64,000 bases of DNA from Bombus terrestris (GCF_910591885.1 NC_063274.1:17692164-17756163); one strand, 5' to 3'. Counted from the stretch's first letter, positions 43,356-58,300 are shown. Notes: generated by a model from the sequence alone, not told the origin. Numbers and translations are program-made.

Positions 43356-45965
43356 GTGAGTAAAGGCTTGGACAGCTTTGTAAAAGACGCGAACCCTTTT
43401 CGTGTCGCGTTTACTCACTATTTGCACCGTTTAACTGCCTCCCCTGGGACGAGGGAAGCAAAGAGGGATGTTGGAACGACGTTCGGTCTGCTATTAGGAT
43501 CGATGACGCATTAGAAGTGTTGCTTCGGTTTCATCGATCGAGATTTCATAGATAACTCAATACGAAAAGTCGAGGGCCGACTCGGGATTTTGTTGTGCGA
43601 TGCTCTGTCGTGGTGAAAGAGTCTCGTGTTATCTCGAATGAGATATTTCTCGATAAAGGGCACTTTACCAAGGAGGAATTAGAAACTTTGTCTTCCGTAC
43701 AGATTCTATAGGTTGCAAAATTGTTGGAATAAGTTTGCTTGGACTGGTCTGATTAATTTGTCTTTAAGTTAATTTTATTATTATTATTAATTAATTCTAA
43801 TTCCTGTTATTAAAAAATGTTTTAAGCTTTCAAGAAAGTAAAAGCATTACTGTTGACATGCATGATTTCTTATATCATTTTTGTGCTGAAATTATTCGTA
43901 AAATATTAGTGTCTTTGTTTTCTGAAGTGAGAATGAGATGAGAACGTTAAAATTCGAGGATAGCAGTATGATTAAGTAACTTAATGGATCAGTTAATCCA
44001 TTAAGGACGAATAATTAATCATTAACCGTTAACTTAATATTTCGTAATAGTTCACCATAAAATGGTGAACTATTCGTTTTTCAAATTATAGAACTGTCTT
44101 TGATGTCTCGATTTTTAGTAATTTCTCGATTTTAATAATTCCTTTTGAATTCTATGAAATTCCAATTTTCTGTGTGAAACTTCATAATGCATGTACATAT
44201 ATTTCAAACAGTTTTTAATTATTATTTAAAGACGAATAAATTATTATTAAAATTATTATTAAAAAGACGAATAAAATATTTTGATATGAAATGTGCGATT
44301 GTAAAAGTAAAATGAGAGAACGAAAACAGAGTAACATCTAATGGAGAAATAATTTCTCTTTCTCGTTTTGCCTCCTTTCGTTTCCCATTTCAAAGCCTTT
44401 TGAAGAATTACAGTCATCGATCTGCCGGATTATTTTGCGACTATTAATGAATATTCAAACGTTCAATGTTTGAGTGGAAGATGGAGACGCACTTCGCTGG
44501 CGCTCTATTCCGGTAATTTTGTGCCTTTCCTGTCGAGCGTAATTTATTCGGTGGAATGAATTATCGCCGAATGAATTATCGATCTTCCATTTTTTCTCTT
44601 AATAAAACCTCTCTTAATATCGATCTTTCTATCTCATACATAAAATAATTTGGCCAACTATGCATTATCGCGAATTATCTTTTTAATGTCTCAATTAGAA
44701 GCTGATGAGCTTAATACGATGATTAGTTTATTGACCACTGTGGAGGATCATAGAAAAGATGTTCCCAAATATTGAGACTCGGATGTTCATGCAAATTTAT
44801 ATTGTAATGAACATAATTGAAAGAGAAATTATTTTCACCCACTAAATATTATTCAGTCTGAAAAGTATCAGTAATTTACTTGAAAGGTATTCATTAATTT
44901 AAGACAATTAATTAATACTTTTGATAGTAGGAGTAATTTCGCTGAATCACGAGAGACTGTAAACGAGCAATATTGTGAGAGAAGTACTTCAAGATTTGTT
45001 TCCAAAAAAATATCTTAAGATTTGTTTCTTCGTAATAGCATTTGAAATTGTTCTAAAAGCTATTTTATAGCCATTTTCCGTAACAGGGGAAACAAATAGA
45101 TCATTAGAAAAAAAACGGATAAAATTTACGAAAGTTATGTATATTACACTGGATGTAACATTATGTTGTTACGTTCGCATATTTGTTTTAGAATATTCGT
45201 TTATCGTTTCAAGCTGTGATATCAATCATTGCACTCCACCATTGTTTGTTTTAACTTTCGTTCTCTCGACAAATACTAGGCTTTTATGGGGAAAACGATG
45301 AAGATTTGCTTGACATAACCAGCAACAGAGATATCATTAAAGCTCGATAAATTCGTATCGGCGAATACGAGAGTCTGATTTGTTTCACGCGGATGTCGCG
45401 TCGCAATCGGTTGCGTTTGATATATCGCGAACAATTGGATAAAGAAAAACATCATTGCAGGTAATGCGTTCTGTACTGTACAAACACATTCTGTTGAAAT
45501 ACTGTCATGTCTCGCAAACGTTTTCTCCGTATTGCCAGACACAATGCAGTGTCTATTATTTTTTTTTAAATGGGATAAATAATGAACAACGAGGAGAGGC
45601 CAGTTGCAGAGAGAAGCTGAGACAACAGGTTGGTTTTATGGATTTTTAATGGATTCTTTAATGTTTTTTAATTGTTTGTTTTGGAAGTTGAGTGTTATGC
45701 AATTTTGCTTATTTTCTATATATTCTATGTGTCAAGTACATTCGATTAAAAATTTGAATGAAGTAGCGTAGAACGAATATTTCAATAAATTCTACGTTTC
45801 AAACGAATGTACAACAAATTTCTCTGTATGTTTAATCAATTATGATCATTTATTGCGCTTTTGTTTCATGCAAAAAGATAAGAAAATGTAAATATTCTGC
45901 TAAAAAAGTTAATAATTTCTTCATTCATGCTTTATAATCCATTATTACACACGTATTTCACGTTG
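43356..45965. other. Unique DNA with a perfect hairpin
   Basis: A perfect 13-bp-arm inverted repeat (aatagttcaccat aaa atggtgaactatt) lies at 44046-44074. The part 43356-43640 is GC-richer and holds no long frame. Frames at 45276-45649 overlap on opposite strands. Otherwise A+T-rich and featureless. Confidence 0.5.
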
Positions 45966-48900
45966 CAGTTAAAATTTGTTTATAAGTATCACTATATAAT
46001 AGAGCACTTATCTCGAAACTTCATATGACACTTTGCGTTATTTTCACTTGTAAACTATACTTTCGCAATTTTATCGTATAAGTTGGAAATATTTTGTATA
46101 ATTATTTTTACAATAATTGCAACAATCTCATATCAATTGCGAATAAATGTAGCCAGTCCATGCGACTTACATCAAACATATTAACTGTGAACCACTAGTC
46201 ATTTTCTATATTATAGAAAGTCGAACTCTTCAAACTCCTACTAAAACTTGCTCTCACTAACAATTCTCGTCTCTCGTCACGCAATGTTCTCATAAGAATA
46301 TTCATTCCATGAATGCACGAGAAAACACACTTGATGCCAACTGATGCCAGCCACTTGATACTCAGCTATTCTGAGTATGCATGGCTTACTGGAGCTTTTC
46401 ATCGCTAAGTAACCTGTCGTGTTCATGAAACACACGCGTCGACATTGTCATATTTCTCCTACATTAAAGCCAATTCCATCGATGAATGATGGTTGCAACC
46501 TATCGAGCTGGAATTATTTATCGCACGAGGGAAATGGTCCCGCGAATAAACAACTCAACTAAACTGCGCAACGTACGGTCGTTAATTACGGAGGCGAAGA
46601 TACATTATTGGTTATCATTTCTGCTAAAGGGAGACGGCTGTTTGAGTTGACTTTTGGACTTTGAGAAGACGTTGACTTTTAAATAGTTAATGGAGAAACG
46701 GAGCGGAAGCAAAATATAGAGGGAAAGTTTCGTCGATTAATTATTCTAATGCTCCAAGTTTAAATATAGTGGTCGTTTGTGTATGGAAGATATACACGTT
46801 TGGTAATTAGTATCGTTTTTCTTCAGTAAATAGCGTAGAATTTGGATTGTTCAGATATGAATTTTATAGAAACTATAGTCTCTATAATGAGTTTTACTTT
46901 TGTTTAAAACATTGGGCAGAAATTTCCAGTAGACCTGATAGGATAAAATAATTTGTCAAGAGCCAAAAAGGAATGAATTCAATTTTTCTTATCGATGGCA
47001 ATAGTTACGTGTAACAATATTTAGATTTACTGATGATGACAAGGCCAAATTATCAAACAAATGTGTAAAAAATAAATAGAATGGAATTACGATCAGAAGA
47101 ATGTTCGTTTGTTCGCAGTTAAAATTTGTTTATAAGTATCACAACATAATAGAGCACTTATTTCGAAACTTCATATGACACTTTGCGTTATTTTCACTTG
47201 TAAACTATACTTTCGCAATTTTATCGTATAAGTTGGAAATATTTTGTATAATTATTTTTACAATAATTGCAACAATCTCATATCAATTGCGAATAAATGT
47301 AACGAGTGCATGCGACTTACATCAAACATATTAACTGTGAATCACTAGTCATTTTCTATATTATAGAAAGTCGAACTCTTCAAACTCCTACTAAAACTTG
47401 CTCTCACTAACAATTCTCGTCTCTCGTCACGCGATGTTCTCATAAGAATATTCATTCCATGAATGCACGAGAAAAGACACTTGATGTCAGCTGATGCCAG
47501 CCACTTGATACTCAGCTATTCTGAGTATGCATGGCTTACTGGAGCTTTTCATCGCTAAGTAACCGGTCGTGTTCATGAAACACACGCGTCGACATTGTCA
47601 TATTTCGAACGAACTATTATGGCCTACATTAAAGCCAATTCCATCGATGAATGATGGTTGCAACCTATCGAGCTAGAATTATTTATCGCACGAGGGAAAT
47701 GATCCCGCGAATAAACAACTCAACTAAACTGCGCAACGTACGGTCGTTAATTACGGAGGCGAAGATACATTATTGGTTATCATTTCTGCTAGAGGGAGAC
47801 GGCTGTTTGAGTTGACTTTTAGACTTTGAGAAGACGTTGACTTTTAAATAGTTAATGGAGAAACGGAGCGGAAGCAAAATATAGAGGGAAAGTTTCGTTG
47901 ATTAATTATTCTAATGCTCCAAGTTTAAATATAGTGGTCGTTTGTGTATGGAAGATATACACGTTTGGTAATTAGTATCGTTTTTCTTCAGTAAATAGCG
48001 TAGAATTTGGATTGTTCAGATATGAATTTTATAGAAACTATAGTCTCTATAATGAGTTTTACTTTTGTTTAAAACATTGGGCAGAAATTTCCAGTAGACC
48101 TGATAGGATAAAATAATTTGTCAAGAGCCAAAAAGGAATGAATTCAATTTTTCTTATCGATGGCAATAGTTACGTGTAACAATATTTAGATTTACTGATG
48201 ATGACAAGGCCAAATTATCAAACAAATGTGTAAAAAATAAATAGAATGGAATTACGATCAGAAGAATGTTCGTTTGTTCGCAGTTAAAATTTGTTTATAA
48301 GTATCACAACATAATAGAGCACTTATTTCGAAACTTCATATGACACTTTGCGTTATTTTCACTTGTAAACTATACTTTCGCAATTTTATCGTATAAGTTG
48401 GAAATATTTTGTATAATTATTTTTACAATAATTGCAACAATCTCATATCAATTGCGAATAAATGTAGCGAGTGCATGCGACTTACATCAAACATATTAAC
48501 TGTGAATCACTAGTCATTTTCTATATTATAGAAAGTCGAACTCTTCAAACTCCTACTAAAACTTGCTCTCACTAACAATTCTCGTCTCTCGTCACGCGAT
48601 GTTCTCATAAGAATATTCATTCCATGAATGCACGAGAAAACACACTTGATGCCAGCTGATGCCAGCCACTTGATACTCAGCTATTCTGAGTATGCATGGC
48701 TTACTGGAGCTTTTCATCGCTAAGTAACCTGTCGTGTTCATGAAATTCACGCGTCAACATTGTCATATTTCGAACGAACTATTATGGCCTACATTAAAGC
48801 CAATTCCATTGATGAATGATGGTTGCAATTATTTCGAGCTGGAATTATTTATCGCACGAAAGAAATGGTCCCGCGAATAAACAACTCAACTAAACTGCGC

Positions 48901-49443
48901 AACGTACGGTCGTTAATTACGGAGGCGAAGATACATTATTGGTTATCATTTCTGCTAGGGGGAGACGGCTGTTTGAGTTGACTTTTAGACTTTGAGAAGA
49001 CGTTGACTTTTAAATAGTTAATGGAGAAACGGAACGGAAGTAAAATATAGAGGGAAAGTTTCGTCGATTAATTATTCTAATGCTCCAAGTTTAAATATAG
49101 TGGTCGTTTGTGTATGGAAGATATACACGTTTGGTAATTAGTATTGTTTTTCTTCAGTAAATAGCGTAGAATTTGGATTGTTCAGATATGAATTTTATAG
49201 AAACTATAGTCTCTATAATGAGTTTTACTTTTGTTTAAAACATTGGGCAGAAATTTCCAGTAGACCTGATAGGATAAAATAATTTGTCAAGAGGTAAAAA
49301 GGAATGAATTCAATTTTTCTTATCGATGGCAATAGTTACGTGTAACAATATTTAGATTTACTGATGATGACGAGGCCAAATTATCAAACTACAATGTGTA
49401 AAAAATAAATAGAATGGAATTACGATCAGAAGAATGTTCGTTT
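45966..49443. repeat. Head-to-tail triplication of a ~1.15-kb non-coding segment
   Basis: Copies start at cagttaaaatttgtttataa at 45966, 47116 and 48281 (periods 1150 and 1165 bp), and the third ends near 49443. They are almost identical, with only scattered substitutions by eye. Copies 2 and 3 share a ~15-bp insertion (around gaacgaactattatgg) absent from copy 1, so they are the closer pair. Each copy holds a hairpin atactcag ctatt ctgagtat (first at 46358-46378) and a short gatgccag duplication. No open frame of note lies inside a unit, and there is no transposon end or target duplication. This looks like a recent unequal-exchange or replication-slippage expansion. Confidence 0.96.
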
Positions 49444-51980
49444 CGCAAGGGTTATATGTTATCAATATGTAGAGCGAAATTAAGCGAAACATCCATTGGG
49501 ACTATTTCGTTATTTTCGAGTCAAAAAGTTTCGGTGCAGATAAAAATTGCATGCTTCTGGTTTAATAAAGAATTCTCAAAGGATTCTCTTCTACTTCTCG
49601 ACTCCTCGTTATCAAACTAGAATATCCATAACAGCGTGTTCGGAATCCAGGGAACTTTTATCAGTACGTGTCGTGAAGTGGACTTTTTAAACTTTTGATC
49701 CACGTCTTACATACCGCAAGGAAGTGTCTCGAATAATAAACGACCATCGACGCAACTGGATTTACAACATGAAAACGTAAAATCAATTTCCTTTAATGGC
49801 GTTGATGTTCCTTCATTCTCGCGAATAGATTATGGATTTTCATACATTTTTTTATTTTTATGAATATAACTAAAAAAAATGGAAGTAAAATAGAAATTTG
49901 TTTCATCTATTTATCAAATATTATAAATATATTGTGAATATATAATATTATTACAAATATTCTTATATTGTTGAGAATTCTTATATCGTTTGGTGATTTT
50001 CATGTTAAAAATTGCTTAAACCTACCTATCTTTATAATGACACAAACACGAATAAACTATTCTATGTAATGTAGAATAAAGAGTACATAGATATTTAGTA
50101 ATAACAGATTTTTGATAATAAATGATGATGAGAGTAATTCTGACTAAATGGTTAAAAGATCTGAATTGTAGAGCTTAAGGAACATCAAAGTCACTTGTTC
50201 GGAGAATAGCTGCTCCCTTAGCACCTTTCTCACATAAATTCACCCGATTCGTTGACTCATGACGTTTAATTTATTTATCGAAATAAGAGTAGAGCGAAGT
50301 TAATACCTTTAAACCGATAGGCCTTAGACTTTGATGTATTGCAGTAGTGACGTTGTCGCTGATATTTTATGTATGAGCTGACGAACGTAGATGCGAGTTC
50401 GATAATATTTGAATTTCCGACAAATCATCAGGGTCTACTTTGACACACCTCGATTTTAACACCGTCATAATTCGAATTCCTTCGACGAAGAACAGATTCT
50501 GCAAAGAAAACTGAATGCTTTCGTCGTTCTCCGTTAGAATTGTAATGCTTAATCTTGACAATTAGCGGGAACATTACGAGCGAATAAAAAACAGCATATA
50601 ATAACGTAAGATTATAATACAGAGAAAAAATATCTAATTGTTATAGTATAAGACGTATAGGTTCATTATATCCGAATGTTAGAAATGAAACAGAAATACC
50701 AGAATTCTTAACGAGTTTCTAATCATTCTTTGGAGTTGTCTTAATTTTCATAAGTGTTCTCGTAGGTATATTATTTTTGCAAATACATTATTTGTTCTCT
50801 AATGGAAATTTCATTGAAAGATTAATTATCGGAACTTGTTGACATTGTTGATTGTAAAATGCCATTTAGGCGTCATCTTCTCATCTTCTTCTCTGTTAAG
50901 CTTCTGTTAAAATTAGACATTTTAAATAGAGAATGATATTAAATATCGTCGAAGATTATTGTGAAAAATTTATGTCGTTCGATTAGTTAAGGCTTATCTG
51001 TCGCAATGCATTATCATGTAGATACCACAATGAAGTTACTGTCTACGATTCTACATAACACTTCTATATCATTACACAATTTATGCTACTATTATTCGAT
51101 TAACTAGCATGTAACAGGCCATATACGTCCAATAAATTCGCTGGCAATTGTTGTAATTCACGGACCGCAGGATTCTCAAAGTTTCAGAACCTGGATTATA
51201 ATCATAGGTGGTGTAAATATGACGAGCAAACGAGCTAAGAGTACGAGCAGCTGCGAGACGTTTCTAGTTTGTGGGATGCTGCCAACTATGCCACCTTCTG
51301 AACGGTTTAATGTGACCGTATATATGATGATGAAATTTGTTTATGTTCTCTTGGTGCGAATGTGGATGACATAAAATCACATTACAATACGACACGACAG
51401 CCTTGTAATTGCTTTCACGTATCATAGTAAAAGTTATTATTCATGTTTATTAAATGAAATGCCGCGACATTGATTATTCGATGATATCCGCAACGTTCTC
51501 GATGTAACAGATTTTCTTTCTTTCTAAGCGTTGGAGTTTATGAATTCTTTTTTTGAATATTTTGGTAACGATTACCTGTTAGGTATGTTACAAGCAACGA
51601 TTTTATATATTTTATTCGTTTTTGCCATTCGTAGTTAGGAAAATTTATTTTATTTCAGTAACAGCTGCTGTATGTAATAAAATACGAAATATGCAAATCT
51701 AAATTAACGATTAGGATTCAAAGATATAGGATTTGTAAAGATACAAATTGACACAGGTTAGATTGAGAAGAAAAAGATCTTTTAACAGAGCTTTTGTTGC
51801 TAGGAATATTCTTCCTTTATTTTTTATTTATTTATTTTTTATTTGTTTATTTTAATTAAGTGTCAATCATTTTTACATGAACCGTCTAATTGTTCATTGT
51901 TAATAGACATCGTTATCACATACATACCGGTTTTTGTTGAAACAATTTTGGTTTGACAAATTTGTTTGTATCATTTTGGG
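49444..51980. other. Unique DNA, no gene seen
   Basis: A+T-rich. The 68-codon frame at 49414-49620 starts in the last bases of the triplication and runs out of it, without a motif. The 64-codon minus-strand frame at 50367-50561 is likewise unsupported. T-rich tracts with 'tttattta' words lie at 51815-51860. Confidence 0.5.
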
Positions 51981-52347
51981 CACCAAAAAAATGTTCTGTT
52001 TGAATCAAATGATGAATATCAATGGTGATGAATATCAATATGAATGATGATTCTTACCGCTTTTTACTGATGATTCAAACAGATATGTGTACATTGGAAC
52101 GTTTATTCCATATCTCGCACCATAAGAATGTTGCTTGAATCAAATGATGAATATCAATGGTAATTCTTACCGTTTTTTACTAATGATTCAAACCGATATG
52201 TGTACACTGGAACGTTTATTCCATATCCCGCACCATAAAAATGTTCTGTTTGAATCAAATGATGAATATAAATGGTGATTGATACCATTTTTTACTGATG
52301 ATTCAAACCGATATGTGTACATTGTAACGTTTATTCCATATCTCGTA
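51981..52347. repeat. Three-copy tandem repeat (113-137 bp)
   Basis: Units begin with cacca(t)aa.aatgttctgt near 51981, 52118 and 52231 and end at a ccatatctcg word near 52347. The first unit is longer because of a duplicated gatgaatatcaat segment. Each unit contains an inverted pair gtttgaatca ... tgattcaaac, so each can form a stem-loop. Non-coding. Confidence 0.9.
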
Positions 52348-55300
52348 ATTAAAATTAATTTAATTAAATAATTAATTAATTAATTATTAAATAACCGATA
52401 TCGGTGATCAACCAATAATGAATATTACGATAAATATTTAGTACTGGGGTATTCATTGTTTTATTCGTAACAATTTATATCATTAAATATAAAATCCATA
52501 GATTTGAAGGATCTTAAGTATTTAAAGGATATGTTTAAAATTTAATTTCATTTGGAAAATATTCTAAACGATTTCTCTACTTATATCCTGTGAAAGATAA
52601 GCATTGCATTTTTTAAATTCTTACTTTTACTTTCGTTCACAATTTAGTTTCTACGCGATACATTAATACATAATACATCTTCCTGAATTAACACAAATCT
52701 TGTTTAATTCAAAAGTTCATTCTTTTCCCTTTATCATCAAGAAAATTCCGTAGCTCTGAAATTTTCATAAAACAACAATGCGTTGTTAGATAGAAGTGGA
52801 GTAGGAAACAGGAATAATTCCGCATTCGGTCTAATTTCTTTCACTTCAGGAGAGCAAACCGACGTTTAGCAAAATCAAGGTATAGCTATGTACAATACGA
52901 TGTTGCAGGTTACAGAATTGCGTAGCAGTGGAAAAGCGCACTTTTCTATTTATTTCATCTCGCATAATTCCAGATCTACAGAAAATGCGAGGCTTACCGG
53001 AAATAAAAAACGCGGATTAAAGAGCGACATTTTCTCTTTCTTCTTAAACCAAAAAATACCAGTTAACAAAGGTGGATGAATTAGTATATACAGAATTACT
53101 GTACAAATAATATAAAACCCTTTTATACGAAGCTTTGCTCTCGGGAAAATGGGTTCCAAATTAAATTTAATTATTACGTTCCTTGTCTAACCTTCTTCAA
53201 TTCTTATTTATGGAGTCACATAAAATTAACTGCGCGTTTTAATGGAATTACAAGTATAGAATTTAATCTCTTTCTTTTGTCTTAATCGCAGAACATTATA
53301 ACTTTCTGTTTTAGCATCTCCGTAGAATTACGGAATACAAATTTATTAACCTATTTAAATAAGTTAGACTGATGGACAACAAGCTGTAGGACTGTAAGCA
53401 ATGGAAATTCATTTGTCGTGTTAAAAGGACGAGGAAGATTTGCACTATAGTTTCCTTCCATCTTTTTGCTTTCGCCTCTTTTTGCATAGAAAACTGGAGG
53501 ATTAAAAACTCTTAGAGGGAAAAGTACATGGGGATTTTCAGCTGGAAAATTAATTAGTAGCTATGTTTAGTGCACAGATGGATGGAGCGGATGAATCAGT
53601 CAAGACATGAATTTGTTTCCAAACGCATTGGATATTAAAGTTTAATCTACAGGAAAGTGAGCTCATCGTTTCTTTTATTAGTACTTTAAGAATTGTTACG
53701 TTTTATAATACACAGTAAGTTACAGAAGTATTTGTACCTTTGTAAATATTGTATTTAAATGATTAATATTCCTTAATAACATACATTTTGTAATATTTGT
53801 CCACTGCTCTGAGTAATCTTTTACTGGATCGTTTATCGATATATAATAATTCATTAGTGTAGATTATAAAATATCGAACATTGTTATATTTAGCTATCTG
53901 TAGCAAATCTTGAATTTTGCGAGACTTGTATTTGCGATACATATTGTACGATGGTCGATGTGCTTATCCTACTTGTGTAGATGTCGATTAATCAACGTAA
54001 TTCTAAGCGATTAATGCATGTGACATGTAAACATAGTAAACTCAATTGACGGTCTTAAAATATCACATGATACGAGTACTCGGTGATAGAAAGCACATAA
54101 ATCTACTATCATTTTTATACCACAAAATTGCGAACAAATTTTAAGAAATGCAATATTTCTAAAAATGTTTATAAATAGTATAATAGGTTTGAAGATGCTT
54201 AAAATTTTGTAACATTTTCTTATCAAAGTAAATCGTATTACATAAAAGATCAATCTTATTAATATTTTCTAACGTAAAGTATAAAACTTTTCTTTATATC
54301 ATTTCAATAGAGAAGTAAACGACGGCAGTGACATATACAGAATGAAAAATTGAGAAGTACATAAAGAAACGTAGGAGCTTGGAAAACGTAGCATGTCATA
54401 AACTCGGATGTCTTTTGTTATCTCGTAAGCGGAGGTAAAGCGCGAAAAATTACAGAATCTCGATGAGAAAGGTATGCAAACGAAGGAATAAACGGAAGCA
54501 TTCATTTTTCCGGTTGTTTGCTCGTCGTTAACGACGAAAATGACACGGGCCCTCGACAATTTGGTATTTTTCAGTTGAGTTATTAAAATACGTTAGAATA
54601 TCGCGGAAAATTAATTCCACTATAAAACTCTCCATCCATCCATCCATAACGTTCTGCGACGGAGAATTCAATATTTTTATTTATCATAAAACTGTGGATT
54701 TTTAAGCAGCTTTGGAAAATTTAGAACCGCAACAATAATATAAAAGTGTATAAAATATGCAAAATACGGCCTGGACTATAATATCGTCTGTGTTATGCCA
54801 ATATACAATAGATTACAAAAATTCACAATTGAATGTACCCAAAATTAGCAGATAATTCTGAAGGTAATGAACCAATTACAGAATATTAGTTACATCATTA
54901 TACTATGTTTGTTGTAACGCTTATCTTATTAACCTATATATATGATTGTAAGAATAGAATAAAAGCATGTTAAACCTATTTTTTTTAATGAGAAAGTGAA
55001 AATTTACATATTCGTGATTTTGATATAAAAGAAGAGAATGTTTAGTGAGTGAAATAGATCTCTGCTTAACTTCTATATTCTTATATGCTTTAAAAATTTT
55101 AAACTTTAATCTGCATAAAAATCTGCAGTTTATTTGTCGTTCAGCCATCTTCATCATCACGAGTACAACAGCCAGATTGTTTCCAGTATTTAGAATTAAA
55201 TATTTCATTTGTCGTATTCATGATAAAGAAAATTTGTGAAGAAGAATCGAACATATTCTGTCGAAGCTGAAGATCTATCCACTGTACTGTCAAGTACTCC

Positions 55301-58300
55301 ATTTTTGTTCTTGTCCTTCGCCGGATATTTACTTTTCCCTAAAGACTTACTGTGTGAGCGTGTGAAATGGATCCAATATCGTGTTATCCATTGCAGGGTT
55401 TTGCGAGGCTTGCGGATTGGGGAAGTTTATTTATGGCTTTTCGTCGTTCGTTTTAAACAACGTGATATATAAGTATAAATATCTCACGTATAGGAACTGC
55501 TTGTTCACAAATATTCTAGGTGGAAAATCGATGAGTCATGAATCAGTTAAAATATATTTATATATAAATTATTTAAATAAGTTAAAAAATTATTAAACTA
55601 TGCTTGATTGTAATTTGACAGATTTTGTAATTTGACAGTATTTGCAATTTTTAAGATAACTTAGCAACAAGGTACTTTGCTTTTGACAAAATGTTGACTT
55701 TTATTGTAACGGAATGTTGATTTTTACCATATCACCTCGCGATAATGAAACGGATCAATAAAACAAGTCTATTGATTGTCGAATACCAACGCTCCTCGTT
55801 CCATTCATATTTGTATTGATTCACGGAATAGTTGTGCAAGAATTTCCACACATGTCTATTTGACGAACTTTAACAAACACGCGTGTAAACATTCCAGTTC
55901 AGTCGATTTTTCCGCCGTTATTACGAAGTAGGGGTTCCAATTCGATCTATTCAATCTAGAAGCGCGAAGCGAGCAATCAAATTGTCGGTTCGAATCAACG
56001 AAACATATTAAAAAAAGAGTGTTATCCTCCCACTTTCTTCCGCTCTTGAAATGCCATACATGTTTAAGCTTCTTGTTTAAATCGTGCTAATGCCATCTTC
56101 TAATATAAACGAAATAGAAATACGGGAATATTTTTTATTTTTTCTATTTTTAGAAGAAAATATGTATAATTGTAAATGTTTTCTGTTTACAATTTAAAAG
56201 TGTTATGTACGTCTATCTAGCGCTAAAAATGTTAAAAGTGATTGAGGTATAATAAAATTGTGTGTAATATTAACGTTTAAGATGTAACGATGTTAAGGAG
56301 TAAAAAAGAAATGGAATGTGTAACGTGATAGAAAAAATGCAGTTAGAATGTAGAAATAAGAAAGGAAATATTTGCTATATTATCAAATATATGCATATAA
56401 CTGTATATTATATACAATATTACACAAGAATATTGATGAAATCGTTTAATAACTTATAACGAGACAAGATTCGCGTAATGCTAACATTTTGTTAAAATAT
56501 TGTGCTTTTTATTCAGACTTATTTACTAATGTCAGAGTTAAATATCTCGTGAGCTTCCTGTTTTGACAAATTACAACCTGCAATCTACCGGATACGAATA
56601 ATATTAAACTTTTAACGAAACCCGCTTCTATATTTTCGTAGATTTTTTTCTAACATTCTTTAAGCTATTCTTTTAACATTATATTGCATTTGCAGATTAA
56701 CTTTTGTTTATTTATTATTACAAATGTCTGCGTATAATATATAGTTACATATATTTGAATATAATTAATAATACGAAAAGTATTTCTCTTTCTATATCTA
56801 CGATAAACCAACTACACGAATATTTTTGGTTTTCATTGTATTATGAACAAAATTTGAGAAAAGAAAGATTGGAAAGTAAGGAAGAATAAAATTTAATTAT
56901 TAATATCTAGAAAGTAGACTAAATTCGTGATAAAAATACATCATTTTATCATTTTGAAATACGTACGCTTCTCTGACACGGTGCTTCTCCGTTCAATTAT
57001 TTATGAATAAACTGAAACGAAATTTAACAATTCTTCTGGTTTGTCTGTGGCATCTGACATGTTACAAACTTCCAGGAATGTCAGATATTAAACAGAAAGT
57101 GTGAAAGAGTGGGACGATTTTTCATATCAGAGGCATGTGCTATGCATGCCTTCTTTATACCTTCTGCAACAGATTCCAATGGTCAAAATCCAAGATATCG
57201 CCTGGAAATATATTACAGGCCTTTCTCACATTTTGCATTACTAGCTATAATTCTTAAAATGTATCTCAAAGGAAGAGATCAAATCTTAACAACTATGTAT
57301 CAATTTCCCTTCCCAGCTACAATACTTCGTTTCATAAATCATTTCGATAAAAGTATTCACTACTATTCATATTTTTCTTCACAATTATTTTTGAACTAAC
57401 AATTTCTTTTGAATCTCGTGCAAAATTTATAATGTTTTTATGGAATTATAGAATGATATACATTTTAAATGACAACTAAAACAATGAAAACTAAAAATTG
57501 TGGGGACTTTTATTTAAAATTTTGTTAAACAATCTCTAATAGAAGAGATACAAGAGATTCGATTGAAATTTTACTGAATTAAAGCATCGATACATCGGGA
57601 TCATGTAGCAAATCTATTTTTAATATTCTAATGTATTACCTTGTCCATAAAGGAAATTTGATATAAAGGGCAATATTGATATTTTGATATATTTTGGTAA
57701 ATTGATATTGACGATGGACAAAGATAAGTGAAGTACCTATCTAACGTTTCATTCAACATTTTAGTGACCGTGCAATAGAACCGCGATCAAGTGCCGATAT
57801 TTCAATGAGCTATTAGAGTATGCACATAGTGAATTGGAAGAACAAACAAACGTACTTCGATCAATTCAGAGCGTGAAAGGATGGAAGGACATTTAAATAA
57901 TGTTAAATGGTTTCGGTCATTAAATCTCATTTCCATTGTAATTGATTCTACAATGTACGTATGTATTGTAATTTCTACAGTTGACATTGCCTTTATTTCT
58001 AGGAAATTGAAACCATACTTCATTATCGATCATTAATCCATGACTGCAGACTACTTATCAGAGTGGAGAAGTTTGAATCATCTCTCAGAGAAATTTGAAT
58101 TTGAATTATCACGATCTGCATAGTAGAGAATTTCAGGAACAAAAGAGGAGATTGTAAATTCATATATCGCTTTTCAGTAGCGGCAATCATCCAAGTTAAA
58201 TATTTTATTATTTGAGAGAAGTTTATCATATACATGATATGATGATATGATACAATCCCTTTGCAATTCTGCCAAGTACACAATGGAATTTGATATCAAC

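Noticed and set aside
55985..56000. tRNA B-box-like word ggttcgaatca
   Set aside because: No A-box, acceptor stem pairing or anticodon arm could be assembled around it; similar words near 25505 fail in the same way.
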